From: Allochromatium warmingii
Lineage (GTDB): Bacteria > Pseudomonadota > Gammaproteobacteria > Chromatiales > Chromatiaceae
Assembly (NCBI RefSeq): GCF_900107145.1
Contig: NZ_FNOW01000004.1
Coordinates: 1 to 64,000, forward strand
Reading direction: 5' to 3'
DNA length: 64,000 nt
Part shown: one piece after another, positions 51,489 through 61,394 of the stretch
Layout: each line of letters opens with the position of its first letter
How positions within the stretch are numbered: the first letter of the stretch is position 1
Position numbers and translations under genes: made by a program
Notes under the pieces: model-generated
Seen by the model: only the letters and a program-made list of their open reading frames with translations
Told to the model about the DNA's origin: nothing
Database searches by the model: none

Positions 51489-52022
51489 GTGCTTGAACGC
51501 ATTATTGAACGTTTGCTGTATGCCAGCCGTTGGTTGCTGGCTCCGGTTTATTTGGCGCTCTCGCTGGTGCTGATTGCGCTGGGAATTAAATTTTTCCAGG
51601 AAATCTATCATTTGTTTGCGCATATCCTGGAAATGAGCGAATCAGATATGGTGCTGTGTATTTTGGCACTAATTGATTTATCGCTGGTGGGAAGTTTGCT
51701 GGTGATGGTGATGTTTTCGGGTTATGAGAATTTCGTATCACGCATTGATGTGCGCGAGGGAGATGACCAGCTCGATTGGCTCGGCAAGCTGGATGCCGGA
51801 ACGCTTAAATTGAAAGTAGCAGCATCAATTGTGGCGATTTCGTCAATTCATTTGTTGCAGGTGTTTGTCAATGTGCCACAAATCGACAGCGGAAAGCTGA
51901 TGTGGTATGTCATTATTCATTTGACCTTTGTGGTTTCGGCAGTGCTGATGGGGATTTTGGATCGCATTTCATTTGCGTCCCATCGTGAGCCGCATGATAA
52001 AAATAAGCTGATGGGGCATTGA
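51489..52022 (+). CDS. UPF0114 (YqhA) family membrane protein
   Basis: This 177-residue protein has three to four predicted helices. Its start is [20 protein letters not shown] and its middle holds [20 protein letters not shown] and SRIDVREGD, both typical of YqhA/UPF0114. The function is unknown. GTG at 51489 with GAGGAG upstream is chosen as start. It is divergent from the octaheme cytochrome gene. Confidence 0.9.
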   Translation: MLERIIERLLYASRWLLAPVYLALSLVLIALGIKFFQEIYHLFAHILEMSESDMVLCILALIDLSLVGSLLVMVMFSGYENFVSRIDVREGDDQLDWLGKLDAGTLKLKVAASIVAISSIHLLQVFVNVPQIDSGKLMWYVIIHLTFVVSAVLMGILDRISFASHREPHDKNKLMGH

Positions 52023-52082
52023 GCAGGTGATGCCGCGTGAGCTGGCTCACCTGCGCTTATCACGCTCGCTAGTGCGGTGTGC

Positions 52083-54164
52083 TTAATTCACCGCAATGAC
52101 TTCACACAAACTCGATTTAAACGGCGGAAAACCGCTAATTGGATCAAGATGGCGGTCATCGGTGAGTTCATTGATATTGGCGCTATTCCAACCGTGCGTA
52201 CAATGCACCACCCCCGGCTTGATGCGCTCGGTGACGCAGGCCACAAATCGCACCACACCACGCGGCGAGCGCACCGCGACCGGCTGGCCGTCCTGAATGC
52301 CGCGTGGCGCGGCATCGCTTGGGTGAATCTCGACCAAAGGATGCGGAATCGCCTGCCGCATCCGCTCGCTGCGCTGATGCTGTGAATGGGTGTCGAATTT
52401 GGTGCGTGCCCCACTGGTCAGCACCAGCGGATAGTCGCGGGCGATTTCGGGCGTCGAGAACGGACTTTCCGCCGGTTCACGATAGACCGGCAGGCCGTCA
52501 TGTCCGGCGGCCCGCAGTTCGGCTGAGTCGAACTCAACCTTGCCGCTGGCGGTCGGAAAGCCACGCAGTCGATAGAGCCGGTCGGCGTCGAGAAAGCCAT
52601 GCTCGACTAAATCCTCAATCGCGCCAGCATACACCGTGACGCCATCGGGATTGCTGTACACCTCGTCACGAATCTCGTCTGGAATACCCGACGCGGCCTC
52701 AGCCCAACTCGCCTCCAGATCGCCCTGCCAAAACTGCTCACCCATCCCCAGCCGCACGCCGAGTTCCAAAAAAATCTGCCCATCGGGTCGCGCTTCACCA
52801 CGCGGCGCAACTACCGGCCGGCGATAGCGCAATTCGCCCTGATAGGCGCAGCCCGGATAGGCGATCAGCGCCGGACGTTCCAAATTGGTCGCGGCGGGGA
52901 GCACGATGTCGGCTTGCAGTGTTGCGGGATTGTGGAAAAAATCAGTCGCGGCAAAAAAATCGAGTGACCCAAGTGCCCGTTCCATGCGCTTGGAATTGGG
53001 CCACATCGCCGTATTGATCCCCATCGCCAGCAGCGCCCGCACCGGCTGCGGCTGACCGTCAAGAATACAATCCGGCAGCAACATGCTCTGTCCGGCGGGC
53101 CAATATCTTGTCCAGATGGGATAGACCTCATCGCCGATGCGCGGCGGCAGGCTTTGACGGCAGTAATCAAACAGCTCAATCGGTTTGGGCATCACCTTAT
53201 CGTTAAAAAAGCGATTGCCGCCTTCCCGATCTAAATTGCCGGTCACGGCGGAGAGCAGGATTAACGCTCGGTGATTTTGAAAGCCGTTGCTGTGCTGTAC
53301 GGTGGCCGTCGGCGAGAGCGTGATTTGCGCTGGCGGCGTGGTGGCGAAGAGTTCGACAGCGGCGCGTAGATCGGATTCGGCGATGCCGCAGATCGCCGCT
53401 ACCCGTTCGGGTGTGAACTCAGCAACATAGGCTTTGAACGCCTCAACACCCGCGCCCCATTGATCGAGAAAGGCTTGATCCTGCCAGCCATTCGCAAAGA
53501 TCAGATGATGAAACCCCAGCGCCAGCGCCCCATCCGTGCCCGGACGGATTTGCAGGTGAATATCCGCTTGCTCGACCAGCGGCGTGCGGCGCGGATCGAC
53601 AACGATCATGCGTCGTCCGGGCTTGAGCGTGACTAAGCCATGCGACTCAAAAGGCGGAATCGAGCCACGCGGATTGGTTGACCAGATGAGATGACAGCGC
53701 GTTTTGGGCGAAATCACCGTCGAAGTGGTCTTGATCTTGTAGCCAAACGTAACTTTTTCGGCGACCATCGTCGCGGAAAAACAGCAGCCGCTTTCGGTCA
53801 GATAATTCGGCGAGCCGAAGGCATGGGCGAGCCGCTGCAACTGCGGACGGGCTTCTTTGGTGTAACCGGCAAAGAAGGCCACCGCTGGCGCACCGTGTTC
53901 AGCACGGGTGGCGCTCAAGCGGGCGGCGATGGTGTCGAGTGCTTCGTCCCAACTGATGCGCTCGAACTGACCGCTGCCGCGTGGCCCAACGCGCTTGAGC
54001 GGATAGAGCAGGCGGTCGGGATGATTGCGCCGGTCAAGCTGAACGGTGCAGCGCGGACAGTCCGGCGGCCCGTGAATGGCGATTGGCTCGCCGCTGGTGT
54101 CGCACGCGACCTGAATCGGGCAGTTGGCGTCGCATTCGTAGCAGGTGCTGGGCTTGGTGGGCAT
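52083..54164 (-). CDS. Molybdopterin-dependent oxidoreductase, [4Fe-4S]-containing, no Tat signal
   Basis: This 693-residue enzyme belongs to the DMSO-reductase superfamily of molybdenum/tungsten bis-MGD enzymes. The N-terminal cluster site is CYECDANCPIQ with further cysteines in CPRC about 20 residues later. Domain blocks include ISWDEALDTIAARL, HSNGFQNHRALILLSAVTGN, DIVLPAATNLERP and a C-terminal HGWNSANINELTDDR. TESGCCFSA lies where the metal-ligand residue is expected, so cysteine is a likely ligand; this is inference. There is no twin-arginine signal, so it should be cytoplasmic. No electron-transfer partner follows, and the substrate is unknown. The start at 54164 is chosen just before the cluster motif. 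Confidence 0.85.
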   Translation of the reverse strand: MPTKPSTCYECDANCPIQVACDTSGEPIAIHGPPDCPRCTVQLDRRNHPDRLLYPLKRVGPRGSGQFERISWDEALDTIAARLSATRAEHGAPAVAFFAGYTKEARPQLQRLAHAFGSPNYLTESGCCFSATMVAEKVTFGYKIKTTSTVISPKTRCHLIWSTNPRGSIPPFESHGLVTLKPGRRMIVVDPRRTPLVEQADIHLQIRPGTDGALALGFHHLIFANGWQDQAFLDQWGAGVEAFKAYVAEFTPERVAAICGIAESDLRAAVELFATTPPAQITLSPTATVQHSNGFQNHRALILLSAVTGNLDREGGNRFFNDKVMPKPIELFDYCRQSLPPRIGDEVYPIWTRYWPAGQSMLLPDCILDGQPQPVRALLAMGINTAMWPNSKRMERALGSLDFFAATDFFHNPATLQADIVLPAATNLERPALIAYPGCAYQGELRYRRPVVAPRGEARPDGQIFLELGVRLGMGEQFWQGDLEASWAEAASGIPDEIRDEVYSNPDGVTVYAGAIEDLVEHGFLDADRLYRLRGFPTASGKVEFDSAELRAAGHDGLPVYREPAESPFSTPEIARDYPLVLTSGARTKFDTHSQHQRSERMRQAIPHPLVEIHPSDAAPRGIQDGQPVAVRSPRGVVRFVACVTERIKPGVVHCTHGWNSANINELTDDRHLDPISGFPPFKSSLCEVIAVN

Positions 54165-54564
54165 GGCGCGGATCTCGCGGGCAGACGGGGGGAATCGCTG
54201 CCATTGTACTGATTCGGCACGCCGACGGCGCATTCCGAACCGGAAACCCGATCAACGAAGAGCTATCAGATAGTGGTAAATTTTTTAACAAAAATCACAA
54301 ATTTTACCGTTTTGTTTTGCATAGAAAGCACTTGACACGCTTCAGCAGCCGGTGCATGTTCCCACATGCTCGATAACCAAGAGCATCGGTCTTTAACACG
54401 TTTGAGTATCAGGTTTCCAGCACGACGTGCTGCTGGTGTAAAACTCAAAGCATCCATCAGACCGTTTTGCGTCTGTGCATGGTACAGACCTTGCCGGATG
54501 GGGCCATGTGTGACCAAACACATGCGCGTTAACAGGTGTTAACGAAAATCCATCAGATTATTTC
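54165..54564. promoter_or_regulatory. Divergent intergenic region between the molybdoenzyme and the phosphate cotransporter genes
   Basis: This 400-base stretch has no supported gene. It contains AT-rich inverted elements (GGTAAATTTTTT with AAATTTTACC, 54274-54307), a CAGCACGACGTGCTG palindrome near 54419-54433 and an ATGTGT...ACACAT pair near 54506-54523. These could be operators or short terminators; none was assigned to a known regulator. Confidence 0.4.
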
Positions 54565-56397
54565 ATGTTCGTCATTGCTACACCTCACCGCTGGCTGTGG
54601 ACGCTGGGTATACTGGGCACACTGCTACTCGGATGCACCCTCAGCAGTCCGCTCTGGGCCAGCGGCGCGGACGCGGAATCAGCAAACATCGGCGGTGGCA
54701 TCGACTGGTGGGCGATGAGTGTGGCGCTCTGTGGCGGGCTGGCGCTGTTTCTCTACGGCATGGAACAGATGGCCGCTGCGCTCAAAGCCGCAGCCGGTGA
54801 GCGCATGAAAGACATTCTTGCGCGTCTGACCAGCAATCGCTTTTTGGGTGCGCTGACCGGCGCATTTGTCACTGCGGTTATCAATTCCTCGTCGATTACC
54901 ACCGTGCTAGTTGTCGGTTTTATTAGCGCCGGCTTGCTCTCGCTGTCGCAATCGGTCGGCATCATCATGGGCGCGAATATCGGCTCGACGCTCACGGCGC
55001 AGTTGATCGCCTTTCAGCTCGACAATCTGGCGCTATTGATGCTCGGCAGCGGCGTGCTGCTGCATCTGACTAGCCGCAACGAAACCGCCCGCCAATATGG
55101 TGGCCTGCTGCTGGGCTTGGGGCTGGTATTTCTCGGCATGACCATGATGAGCGAGGCCATGACCCCGCTGCGTGCCTATCCGCCGTTTCTCGATTTCATG
55201 GCCACCCTGCGCCAGCCGCTGTTAGCCATGCTCATCGCGACGATCTTTACCGGCTTGATCCAATCCTCGGCGGCGACCATTGGCATTGCGATTGTCATGG
55301 CCAGTCAAGGCTTTATGGACTTAGAAACCGGCATTGCGCTGGCATTTGGCGCGAATATCGGCACCTGTGTCACGGCGCTACTGGCCTCCATCGGCAAGCC
55401 CCGCGCTGCGGTGCGGGCGGCGCTGGTGCATGCGATCTTTAACGTCGCTGGGGTGCTGGTGTGGATCGGATTGATCGGCTACCTCGCCGACTGGGTGCAA
55501 TGGCTGTCCCCAGCGCGGCCCGATCTGAGCGGAGCCGAACGACTGGCCGCTGAGGTGCCGCGCCAGCTGGCCAATGCGCACACGCTGTTTAATATCGCCA
55601 ATACGCTGCTGTTTATCGGATTCACGACCCACCTAGCGCGGTTGGTTGAATGGCTGGTGCCGGAGCGACCCGCGAGCGCCGAGATCGAGCGCGTGCGTCC
55701 GCGTTATCTGGATGAAGAACTGCTGACCACACCAGCGCTGGCGCTCGACCGCGTGCGACTGGAGCTGCTACACATGGGCGAGCGCGTGCGCGAGATGATG
55801 CAGGCGATCATGCCAGCGATTCTCGGCGGCAATCGGCAAACGCTCTATGACATCGAGCAGATGGATGATGCCGTGGATCTGTTGCACGCTGAAATCGTGC
55901 GCTATCTGGGGCAAATCAGCCGTCAGAGCCTGACCGAACCGCAAACGCATACGCTGCTGGCGCTGTTAGCGGCGGCAAATGATCTAGAAAATATCGGCGA
56001 CCTGATTGAAACCAATCTCGTCGAACTGGGCCGCGCCCGCATTGATCAAGGCGTCTCGGTGAGCGAACCAACCCGCGAAGTGCTGCTGAACTTTCATCGC
56101 ACCGTCAGCCGCGCCCTCGGCACTGCACTGCAAGCGGTAGCGCAAAACAACGCGCTTGCGGCGCGGGCGGTCACGGCGATGAAACCGGAGATCAGCGCCA
56201 TTGCTGATTCTGCCGCTGCCCATGAAGCGCGGCGCTTAGTCGCCGAAGAACCCAAGCGCATTCCGGCCTATACATTGGAAATCAATATCATCGAAAAGCT
56301 GCAACGGATTTATTATTTTGCAAAGCGCATGGCCAAGACGGTGGAGATAGCGGCGGCGAGCAGCCACCAGCCGTCAGTCACCAGCGAGCCGCCTTAA
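54565..56397 (+). CDS. Na+/phosphate cotransporter of the NptA (PNaS) family with PhoU-like C-terminal domain
   Basis: This 610-residue protein has an N-terminal signal or anchor and two inverted Na/Pi repeats. Each has a serine-rich motif: VINSSSITTVLVVG near residues 107-120 and IQSSAATIGIAIVM near 232-245. GANIGTCVTALLAS is also typical. The C-terminal 220 residues are helical and PhoU-like (LLHMGERVREMMQAIMPAIL). The protein probably imports or exports phosphate with sodium. The last residues (SSHQPSVTSEPP) are encoded by one half of a GCTGG-type repeat. Confidence 0.9.
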   Translation: MFVIATPHRWLWTLGILGTLLLGCTLSSPLWASGADAESANIGGGIDWWAMSVALCGGLALFLYGMEQMAAALKAAAGERMKDILARLTSNRFLGALTGAFVTAVINSSSITTVLVVGFISAGLLSLSQSVGIIMGANIGSTLTAQLIAFQLDNLALLMLGSGVLLHLTSRNETARQYGGLLLGLGLVFLGMTMMSEAMTPLRAYPPFLDFMATLRQPLLAMLIATIFTGLIQSSAATIGIAIVMASQGFMDLETGIALAFGANIGTCVTALLASIGKPRAAVRAALVHAIFNVAGVLVWIGLIGYLADWVQWLSPARPDLSGAERLAAEVPRQLANAHTLFNIANTLLFIGFTTHLARLVEWLVPERPASAEIERVRPRYLDEELLTTPALALDRVRLELLHMGERVREMMQAIMPAILGGNRQTLYDIEQMDDAVDLLHAEIVRYLGQISRQSLTEPQTHTLLALLAAANDLENIGDLIETNLVELGRARIDQGVSVSEPTREVLLNFHRTVSRALGTALQAVAQNNALAARAVTAMKPEISAIADSAAAHEARRLVAEEPKRIPAYTLEINIIEKLQRIYYFAKRMAKTVEIAAASSHQPSVTSEPP

Positions 56398-56432
56398 AAG
56401 CTGGAAGCTGATCGCTGGCGGCTGATCGCGCA
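56362..56432. repeat. GCTGG-type palindromic repeat spanning the cotransporter gene end
   Basis: The left part (AGCAGCCACCAGCCGTCAGT, then CACCAGCGAGCCGCC) lies within the gene. The right part (AAGCTGGAAGCTGATCGCTG, then GCGGCTGATCGCG) lies after the stop. The halves are partly complementary. The insertion appears to have supplied the C-terminal codons. Confidence 0.55.
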
Positions 56433-56498
56433 TAGCTTGTTCTAATAAATGACGTTATCAGTTGCTTGATAACGTCCGGTATCGCGGAGACTTAACGG

Positions 56499-57347
56499 AT
56501 GCAAACTGGGTTCGGGATTTACGCCAAAATCGCCCATGACATTATTGCCGGTAAAGCCAGTTTGCCGAATTTGCCCGATGCGGCGTTGCGGATTCGGCGG
56601 GCGATGCAAGACCCAAGCTGTGATTTAGCGCGGATTGAGCAGATTATTCAAACCGATGCCGGATTGTCGGGCTATTTAATTCAAATGGCGAATAGTCCCG
56701 CCTATCGCGGTTGGCGGCAGACGAAAGATTTGAAGCGGGCACTGTCGCTCTTTGGCATGGAGATGACGCGCAATCTGTGTTTAGGCTATTCCTTGCGCTC
56801 GATGTTTCATGGCCGCGACCCGCTGCTGAAAACGCTGCTGTTAGAACATTGGAAACGCAGTGCCCATCGCGCCGCCTTTTGCACCGTATTAGCTGGACAG
56901 GTGCGCCATATCAGCCCAGATCGCGCCTTGCTTGCCGGATTGCTGCAAGAAATCGGGATGCCCTTGCTCTATGTGCGGCTCGAAAATACCCCCGAAGCAC
57001 TCGGCGATCCCGAATTGCTGCAAGATTTAGAAGACACGTTTTGCGCAACGATCAGTCAAACGCTGTTAGCATCTTGGTGTTTAGATGCCGAATTGCAGGA
57101 TGTGGCCCGCAATCGCCATAACTGGCTGCGCGATCATCGCGGCAAGGCCGATCTAGCTGACTTGGTGACACTGGTCAATCTCCACGAACTGCGCTTAGTC
57201 AACGATCCGACGCGCTATCTGCCCGATATGCAGACTATCCCCGCTTACGACAAACTCAAGCCCGGCGCGGTCAGTGTGCTGGGAACGCTGGTGATGCTCG
57301 ATGAATCGGTAGACATCGCCGCAATCGAGGCGACGATGACCGGCTGA
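56499..57347 (+). CDS. HDOD-domain signalling protein
   Basis: This 282-residue protein is a stand-alone HDOD domain (HD-related output domain): SLPNLPDAALRIRRAMQDPS at residues 21-40, then ARIEQIIQTDAGLSGYLIQM, then ALLAGLLQEIGMPLLYVRL. HDOD proteins act in signalling and usually lack the HD catalytic pair, as seems the case here. No receiver or cyclase domain is attached. Its context next to a hybrid kinase suggests regulation, but this is speculative. Confidence 0.88.
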   Translation: MQTGFGIYAKIAHDIIAGKASLPNLPDAALRIRRAMQDPSCDLARIEQIIQTDAGLSGYLIQMANSPAYRGWRQTKDLKRALSLFGMEMTRNLCLGYSLRSMFHGRDPLLKTLLLEHWKRSAHRAAFCTVLAGQVRHISPDRALLAGLLQEIGMPLLYVRLENTPEALGDPELLQDLEDTFCATISQTLLASWCLDAELQDVARNRHNWLRDHRGKADLADLVTLVNLHELRLVNDPTRYLPDMQTIPAYDKLKPGAVSVLGTLVMLDESVDIAAIEATMTG

Positions 57348-57381
57348 GATTTTTTTGAGAGCCGCTAACTGCGCACGCTGT

Positions 57382-57867
57382 TTAGGACTGTTCGGACTGT
57401 TCCCAGCGGCAATATGGATGCTGGGCTAACTGGGAATTGAAATAACGCGGATCGGCAGAGACTTCCGCACCGAGCCAAGCGGGACGCTCAAACGTCTCGG
57501 CGACGTGTTCGAGTTCCAGTTCAGCCAGCACTAAACCGGCGTTCTCACCGACAAAGACATCGAGATCCCACAGATGTCGCCCATGACGCACGCGATAGCG
57601 CGTTTTCTCAATCAGCGGCAAAACGGCCAATTCACGCAACAGCGTTTCGGCATCGGCGAACGGAATCGGATATTCAAATTCGCGCCGACTGATGCCTGTG
57701 GTTGCACTCTTGAGCGTCAAATACGCCTGCGTTGCATCCAGACGCACGCGCACTGTCACCGGCCCGCTTGCCGTGAGATAGCCTTGAATTAAGCGGGTTT
57801 CAGCTTCAATGTAGTCGCGCCAGCCGGCATTAATGACCAAAAATTTACGTTCAATTTCAAAAGACAT
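57382..57867 (-). CDS. CYTH-domain protein (inorganic triphosphatase-like)
   Basis: This 161-residue protein starts SFEIERKFLV, the E-x-E-x-K signature of CYTH phosphohydrolases. It continues with tunnel residues in TVRVRLDATQAYLTLKS and later KTRYRVRHGRHLWDLDVFVG. Related bacterial proteins hydrolyse tripolyphosphate. The ATG at 57867 is supported by GGTGA upstream and shares bases with the opposite-strand ATG of the kinase gene at 57866. Confidence 0.93.
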   Translation of the reverse strand: MSFEIERKFLVINAGWRDYIEAETRLIQGYLTASGPVTVRVRLDATQAYLTLKSATTGISRREFEYPIPFADAETLLRELAVLPLIEKTRYRVRHGRHLWDLDVFVGENAGLVLAELELEHVAETFERPAWLGAEVSADPRYFNSQLAQHPYCRWEQSEQS

Positions 57868-60253
57868 GGCTTCACCACTGTCGCACTCATTACCGTCCAC
57901 GCGCCTGAACGCCTTGCGCATCGCGTTGTTCTATGGCCTGTTGGCCGCACTCTGGATTGTGCTTTCTGATGTGCTGCTGATGTGGCTACTGCCACAGCCA
58001 GCGTCGCTGCAATTCTGGATCGAGCTGGCAAAGGGCTTGGCATTTGTCAGCCTCACCAGCCTCTTGCTTCATCTGCTCTTGCGCACCTGGGAGCGTCAAA
58101 TCAGCGCCGCCTTTGTGCGCGAACATCAGAGCGAAGAACGCTATCGCAGTGTGTTTGAAAATAATCACGCCGTCATGTTCATTGTCGATCCTGAGAGCGG
58201 CGCGATTGTTGACGCGAATCCTGCGGCGGTGCAGTTTTATGGCTGGTCGCGGGAAACGCTGCAACAGATGAATGTGATGGAGATTAACACCCGCTCGCCG
58301 GAGCAAATTCGTGCCGAAATGCAGGCGGCCAAAACCGCACGGCGGCATTATTTTGAGTTTCCGCATCGGCTCGCCGATGGTTCAGTGCGCGATGTTGAGG
58401 TCTACAGCGGGCGGATTACGCTCGATAATCGCACGCTGCTCTATTCCATTGTGCATGATGTCACCGAGCGGCGTCGCACCTTGCAAGCGTTAGCCGCCAG
58501 TGAAGCGCGATTGCAGCAACTCTCGCTGGCCATTGAGCAAAGCCCGAATAGCATCCTGATTACCGATCTTGAAGCGCGGATTCAGTATGTCAATCAAGCG
58601 TTCCTGACCACCACCGGCTACGCGCTCAACGAAGTGCTCGGTAGCAATCCGCGTCTGCTCCAATCCGGTCAAACCCCGCACACGACTTACGCGACCATGT
58701 GGGCCACCTTGACGCTGGGGATGACGTGGAAAGGCGAGTTTCATAATCGGCGCAAAGATGGCAATAACTATATTGAGTTCGCCCATGTCGCACCGCTGCG
58801 CCAGCAGGACGGCACGATCACCCATTATGTCGCGGTCAAAGAAGACATCACCGACAAAAAGCGCATCGCCGCTGAACTCGACCAGCATCGCCATCATCTT
58901 GAAGAGCTGGTCAAGCAACGCACGGTCGAACTCACTACCGCCCGTCAGCAAGCGGAAGCGGCGAATCTCGCTAAAAGTGCATTTTTGGCCAACATGAGCC
59001 ACGAAATCCGCACGCCGATGAATGGCGTGCTGGGCATGATCGAACTGCTGGCGCTCACGCCGCTCACGCCCGAGCAAACGCAACGGCTCAATACTATCCG
59101 CGAATCTGGGAAATCACTGCTGCATCTGATCGACGATATTTTAGATTTTTCCAAAATCGAAGCCGGACGGCTCGAACTCGAACAAGCGCCGGTCGCACTC
59201 GCGCCGCTGGTGGCCGATCTCTGCGCGGCGCTCGAACCGCTGGCCAGTTCGCGGGCGGTCGATCTGCGCTATACCATCGCGCCCACACTGCCGGAATGGG
59301 TAAACTCCGATGCCGTGCGCTTGCGCCAACTGCTCTATAACTTGGTGGGCAATGGCATCAAGTTCGCGCAGGGTCACGACGGTCAGCGCGGCTGGGTGCA
59401 AGTGCGACTCGAACCGGCGACCGATCCAGCCTACACCCTAACCTTGAGCGTTGCCGACAATGGCATTGGCATGTCGGCTGAGGCGCAAGCGCAACTGTTT
59501 AAACCCTTTGGTCAGGCGGAAGCCTCAACCACGCGCCGCTTTGGTGGCACCGGATTGGGCTTAACCATTTGCAAACGGATTGTCGATTTACTGGGCGGCG
59601 TGATGACCGTTGACAGTGCGCCGCAATGTGGTGCGACCTTTAGCGTACAGCTTCCGCTGGAAGCTGCCGCGATACCGCCAAGCACACCTGCGCTGGAGCG
59701 TCCCGCTGCTGCGCCGCCGGAACCCGCGCCCACACCAGAACCGACCGCATCCGCGCCTGCGGCACCGATACCTGCGCCCGCAGGTGAGCGCCGCTTGCTG
59801 ATCGCTGAAGATGACGAGATCAATCAAGAAGTCATCCAATTACAGCTTGATATGCTTGGCTATCAAGTCGATATCGCCAATCATGGCTTAGAAGCCCTAG
59901 AGCTGTGGCGGCGCAATCGCGGGCGTTATCTGGCGCTGTTGACTGATTTGCACATGCCACAGATGGACGGCTACAGCCTGACGGCCGCGATTCGCCGCGA
60001 AGAGGCTGAACACAACGAGCGCACCGGACAAACTGAACATCTGCCGATTCTTGCGCTTACGGCTAACGCGCTACGCGGTGAGGCCGAACGCGCTCAGGAA
60101 CTGGGGATGGATGCGTATTTGACCAAGCCGCTGATGCTCGAAGATCTGGAACGGGCGCTGATACAGTGGTTGGGAACTGCGCCGCCGTCCCCACATCCAG
60201 ACGCCAACGGCCAGACACTGGATGCACAGTCGAGCGCCGCTCCGCTATCCTAG
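57866..60253 (+). CDS. Hybrid sensor histidine kinase with two PAS domains and a receiver
   Basis: This protein of about 795 residues has two predicted N-terminal membrane helices (about 15-35 and 48-68). Two PAS domains follow (about 88-205 and 218-335, the second with [15 protein letters not shown]). The HisKA site is [14 protein letters not shown] (His near residue 379), and the HATPase domain has VADNGIGMS and [13 protein letters not shown] proline/alanine-rich linker leads to a receiver domain with the phosphoacceptor in [14 protein letters not shown] (Asp near residue 694). The sensed signal is unknown. The start is uncertain: 57833 and 57866 are both possible, and neither has a strong ribosome-binding site. 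Both overlap the divergent CYTH gene. Confidence 0.92.
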   Translation: MASPLSHSLPSTRLNALRIALFYGLLAALWIVLSDVLLMWLLPQPASLQFWIELAKGLAFVSLTSLLLHLLLRTWERQISAAFVREHQSEERYRSVFENNHAVMFIVDPESGAIVDANPAAVQFYGWSRETLQQMNVMEINTRSPEQIRAEMQAAKTARRHYFEFPHRLADGSVRDVEVYSGRITLDNRTLLYSIVHDVTERRRTLQALAASEARLQQLSLAIEQSPNSILITDLEARIQYVNQAFLTTTGYALNEVLGSNPRLLQSGQTPHTTYATMWATLTLGMTWKGEFHNRRKDGNNYIEFAHVAPLRQQDGTITHYVAVKEDITDKKRIAAELDQHRHHLEELVKQRTVELTTARQQAEAANLAKSAFLANMSHEIRTPMNGVLGMIELLALTPLTPEQTQRLNTIRESGKSLLHLIDDILDFSKIEAGRLELEQAPVALAPLVADLCAALEPLASSRAVDLRYTIAPTLPEWVNSDAVRLRQLLYNLVGNGIKFAQGHDGQRGWVQVRLEPATDPAYTLTLSVADNGIGMSAEAQAQLFKPFGQAEASTTRRFGGTGLGLTICKRIVDLLGGVMTVDSAPQCGATFSVQLPLEAAAIPPSTPALERPAAAPPEPAPTPEPTASAPAAPIPAPAGERRLLIAEDDEINQEVIQLQLDMLGYQVDIANHGLEALELWRRNRGRYLALLTDLHMPQMDGYSLTAAIRREEAEHNERTGQTEHLPILALTANALRGEAERAQELGMDAYLTKPLMLEDLERALIQWLGTAPPSPHPDANGQTLDAQSSAAPLS

Positions 60254-60370
60254 CGTCGGAACAGACGTTGGAACTTGGCGCATGGCGTTCGGTCTGAACC
60301 TCGGCAATTCTGCCAAATCCATGACTTTTTCCCTTGACTTAACCTGACACAAACAGGAGTAACTTTCGAC

Positions 60371-61042
60371 ATGGCTAATCCGGGTATTTCCTTTGTTAAA
60401 ACGACTGAATCCATAGTCGCAGCTAACAAGGTACTCAAAAACACCTATCTGCTGCTGTCGGCCACCCTCGGCTTCAGCGCCCTGACCGCCATGCTGTCGC
60501 TTGCGCTGGACGTGCCAAGCTGGGCGTATCTGGCCTCAGTAATTGTCTCGATGGTGCTGGGGATGTTCGTGCTACCGCGCACGGCGAACTCTGCTACTGG
60601 GATCGGTGTGATTTTTGCGATTACCGGTCTGCTGGGTTTTGGACTCGGTTCTATTCTTGATGTTTATCTCGCCCTACCCAACGGCCCGCAGACCGTAGGT
60701 TTGGCTTTTGGTGGCACGGCGGCGATCTTTTTAGGGCTATCGGGCTATGCACTGTCGAGCAAGCGCGATTTCAGCTTCATCGGCGGCTTTATCTTCGCCG
60801 GTATGATGGTGGTAATGCTGGCGGTGATTGCCAACATCTTCCTGCACATTCCGGCGCTATCGCTGGCAATCTCGTCGGTCATCATTCTATTGATGAGCGG
60901 CTTTATCCTGTTCGATACCAGCCGCATCGCACGCGGTGAAGAGACCAACTACATCATGGCCACTTACGGCCTGTATCTGAGCATCTTCAACATCTTCGTC
61001 AGCCTGTTGCAGATTCTCGGCATCATGGGCGGCGACGACTGA
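60371..61042 (+). CDS. Bax inhibitor-1 / YccA family membrane protein
   Basis: This 223-residue protein has seven predicted helices and fits the BI-1/YccA family: NKVLKNTYLLLSATLGFSAL near the N terminus and later GFILFDTSRIARGEETNYI. YccA modulates the membrane protease FtsH in Escherichia coli; here the role is by analogy. CAGGAG before the ATG is a good ribosome-binding site. A terminator follows. Confidence 0.93.
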   Translation: MANPGISFVKTTESIVAANKVLKNTYLLLSATLGFSALTAMLSLALDVPSWAYLASVIVSMVLGMFVLPRTANSATGIGVIFAITGLLGFGLGSILDVYLALPNGPQTVGLAFGGTAAIFLGLSGYALSSKRDFSFIGGFIFAGMMVVMLAVIANIFLHIPALSLAISSVIILLMSGFILFDTSRIARGEETNYIMATYGLYLSIFNIFVSLLQILGIMGGDD

Positions 61043-61084
61043 TCTCACGTCCGTGCATCATGCTTGACTTGATGCGTGATGCTT

Positions 61085-61120
61085 AAAAAAACGGCCCCGG
61101 CTTCGCGCCGGGTTTTTTGT
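61085..61120 (+). terminator. Rho-independent terminator after the BI-1/YccA gene
   Basis: The stem CCCGGC / GCCGGG with loop TTCGC is followed by six T residues. An A-run precedes it. Confidence 0.85.
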
Positions 61121-61146
61121 TTCACGTTCACTCATCGAGGTGCCGC

Positions 61147-61332
61147 ATGGAACTGTTTTTACAGATCACCGCCGCGATTCTGTTCGGCATGATGCTGTTT
61201 TTGCTCTGGCCGGTGTACAAACACTGGCAGGAACACGGCCCTAAAGCCCAGTCCGGCGATTGGGCGGCGGCGCTGCTGCCGTTGGGCGCGGTGGTGGTAT
61301 TTGTCGTGTTGTTGGTGATGGCGGTGCAGTGA
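61147..61332 (+). CDS. Small hypothetical membrane protein
   Basis: This 61-residue protein has two predicted helices: residues about 3-20 (LFLQITAAILFGMMLFLLWP) and 42-60 (ALLPLGAVVVFVVLLVMAVQ). A short polar loop, KHWQEHGPKAQSGD, lies between. No family is recognised. The ATG at 61147 follows GAGGTGCC. It is probably co-transcribed with the lipoprotein gene downstream. Confidence 0.65.
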   Translation: MELFLQITAAILFGMMLFLLWPVYKHWQEHGPKAQSGDWAAALLPLGAVVVFVVLLVMAVQ

Positions 61333-61394
61333 GAGCGATACGCGGTGCTTGTGATAGAGTAACGCGCTTTGTTTATCAGGGAGATTTGCCGCTC

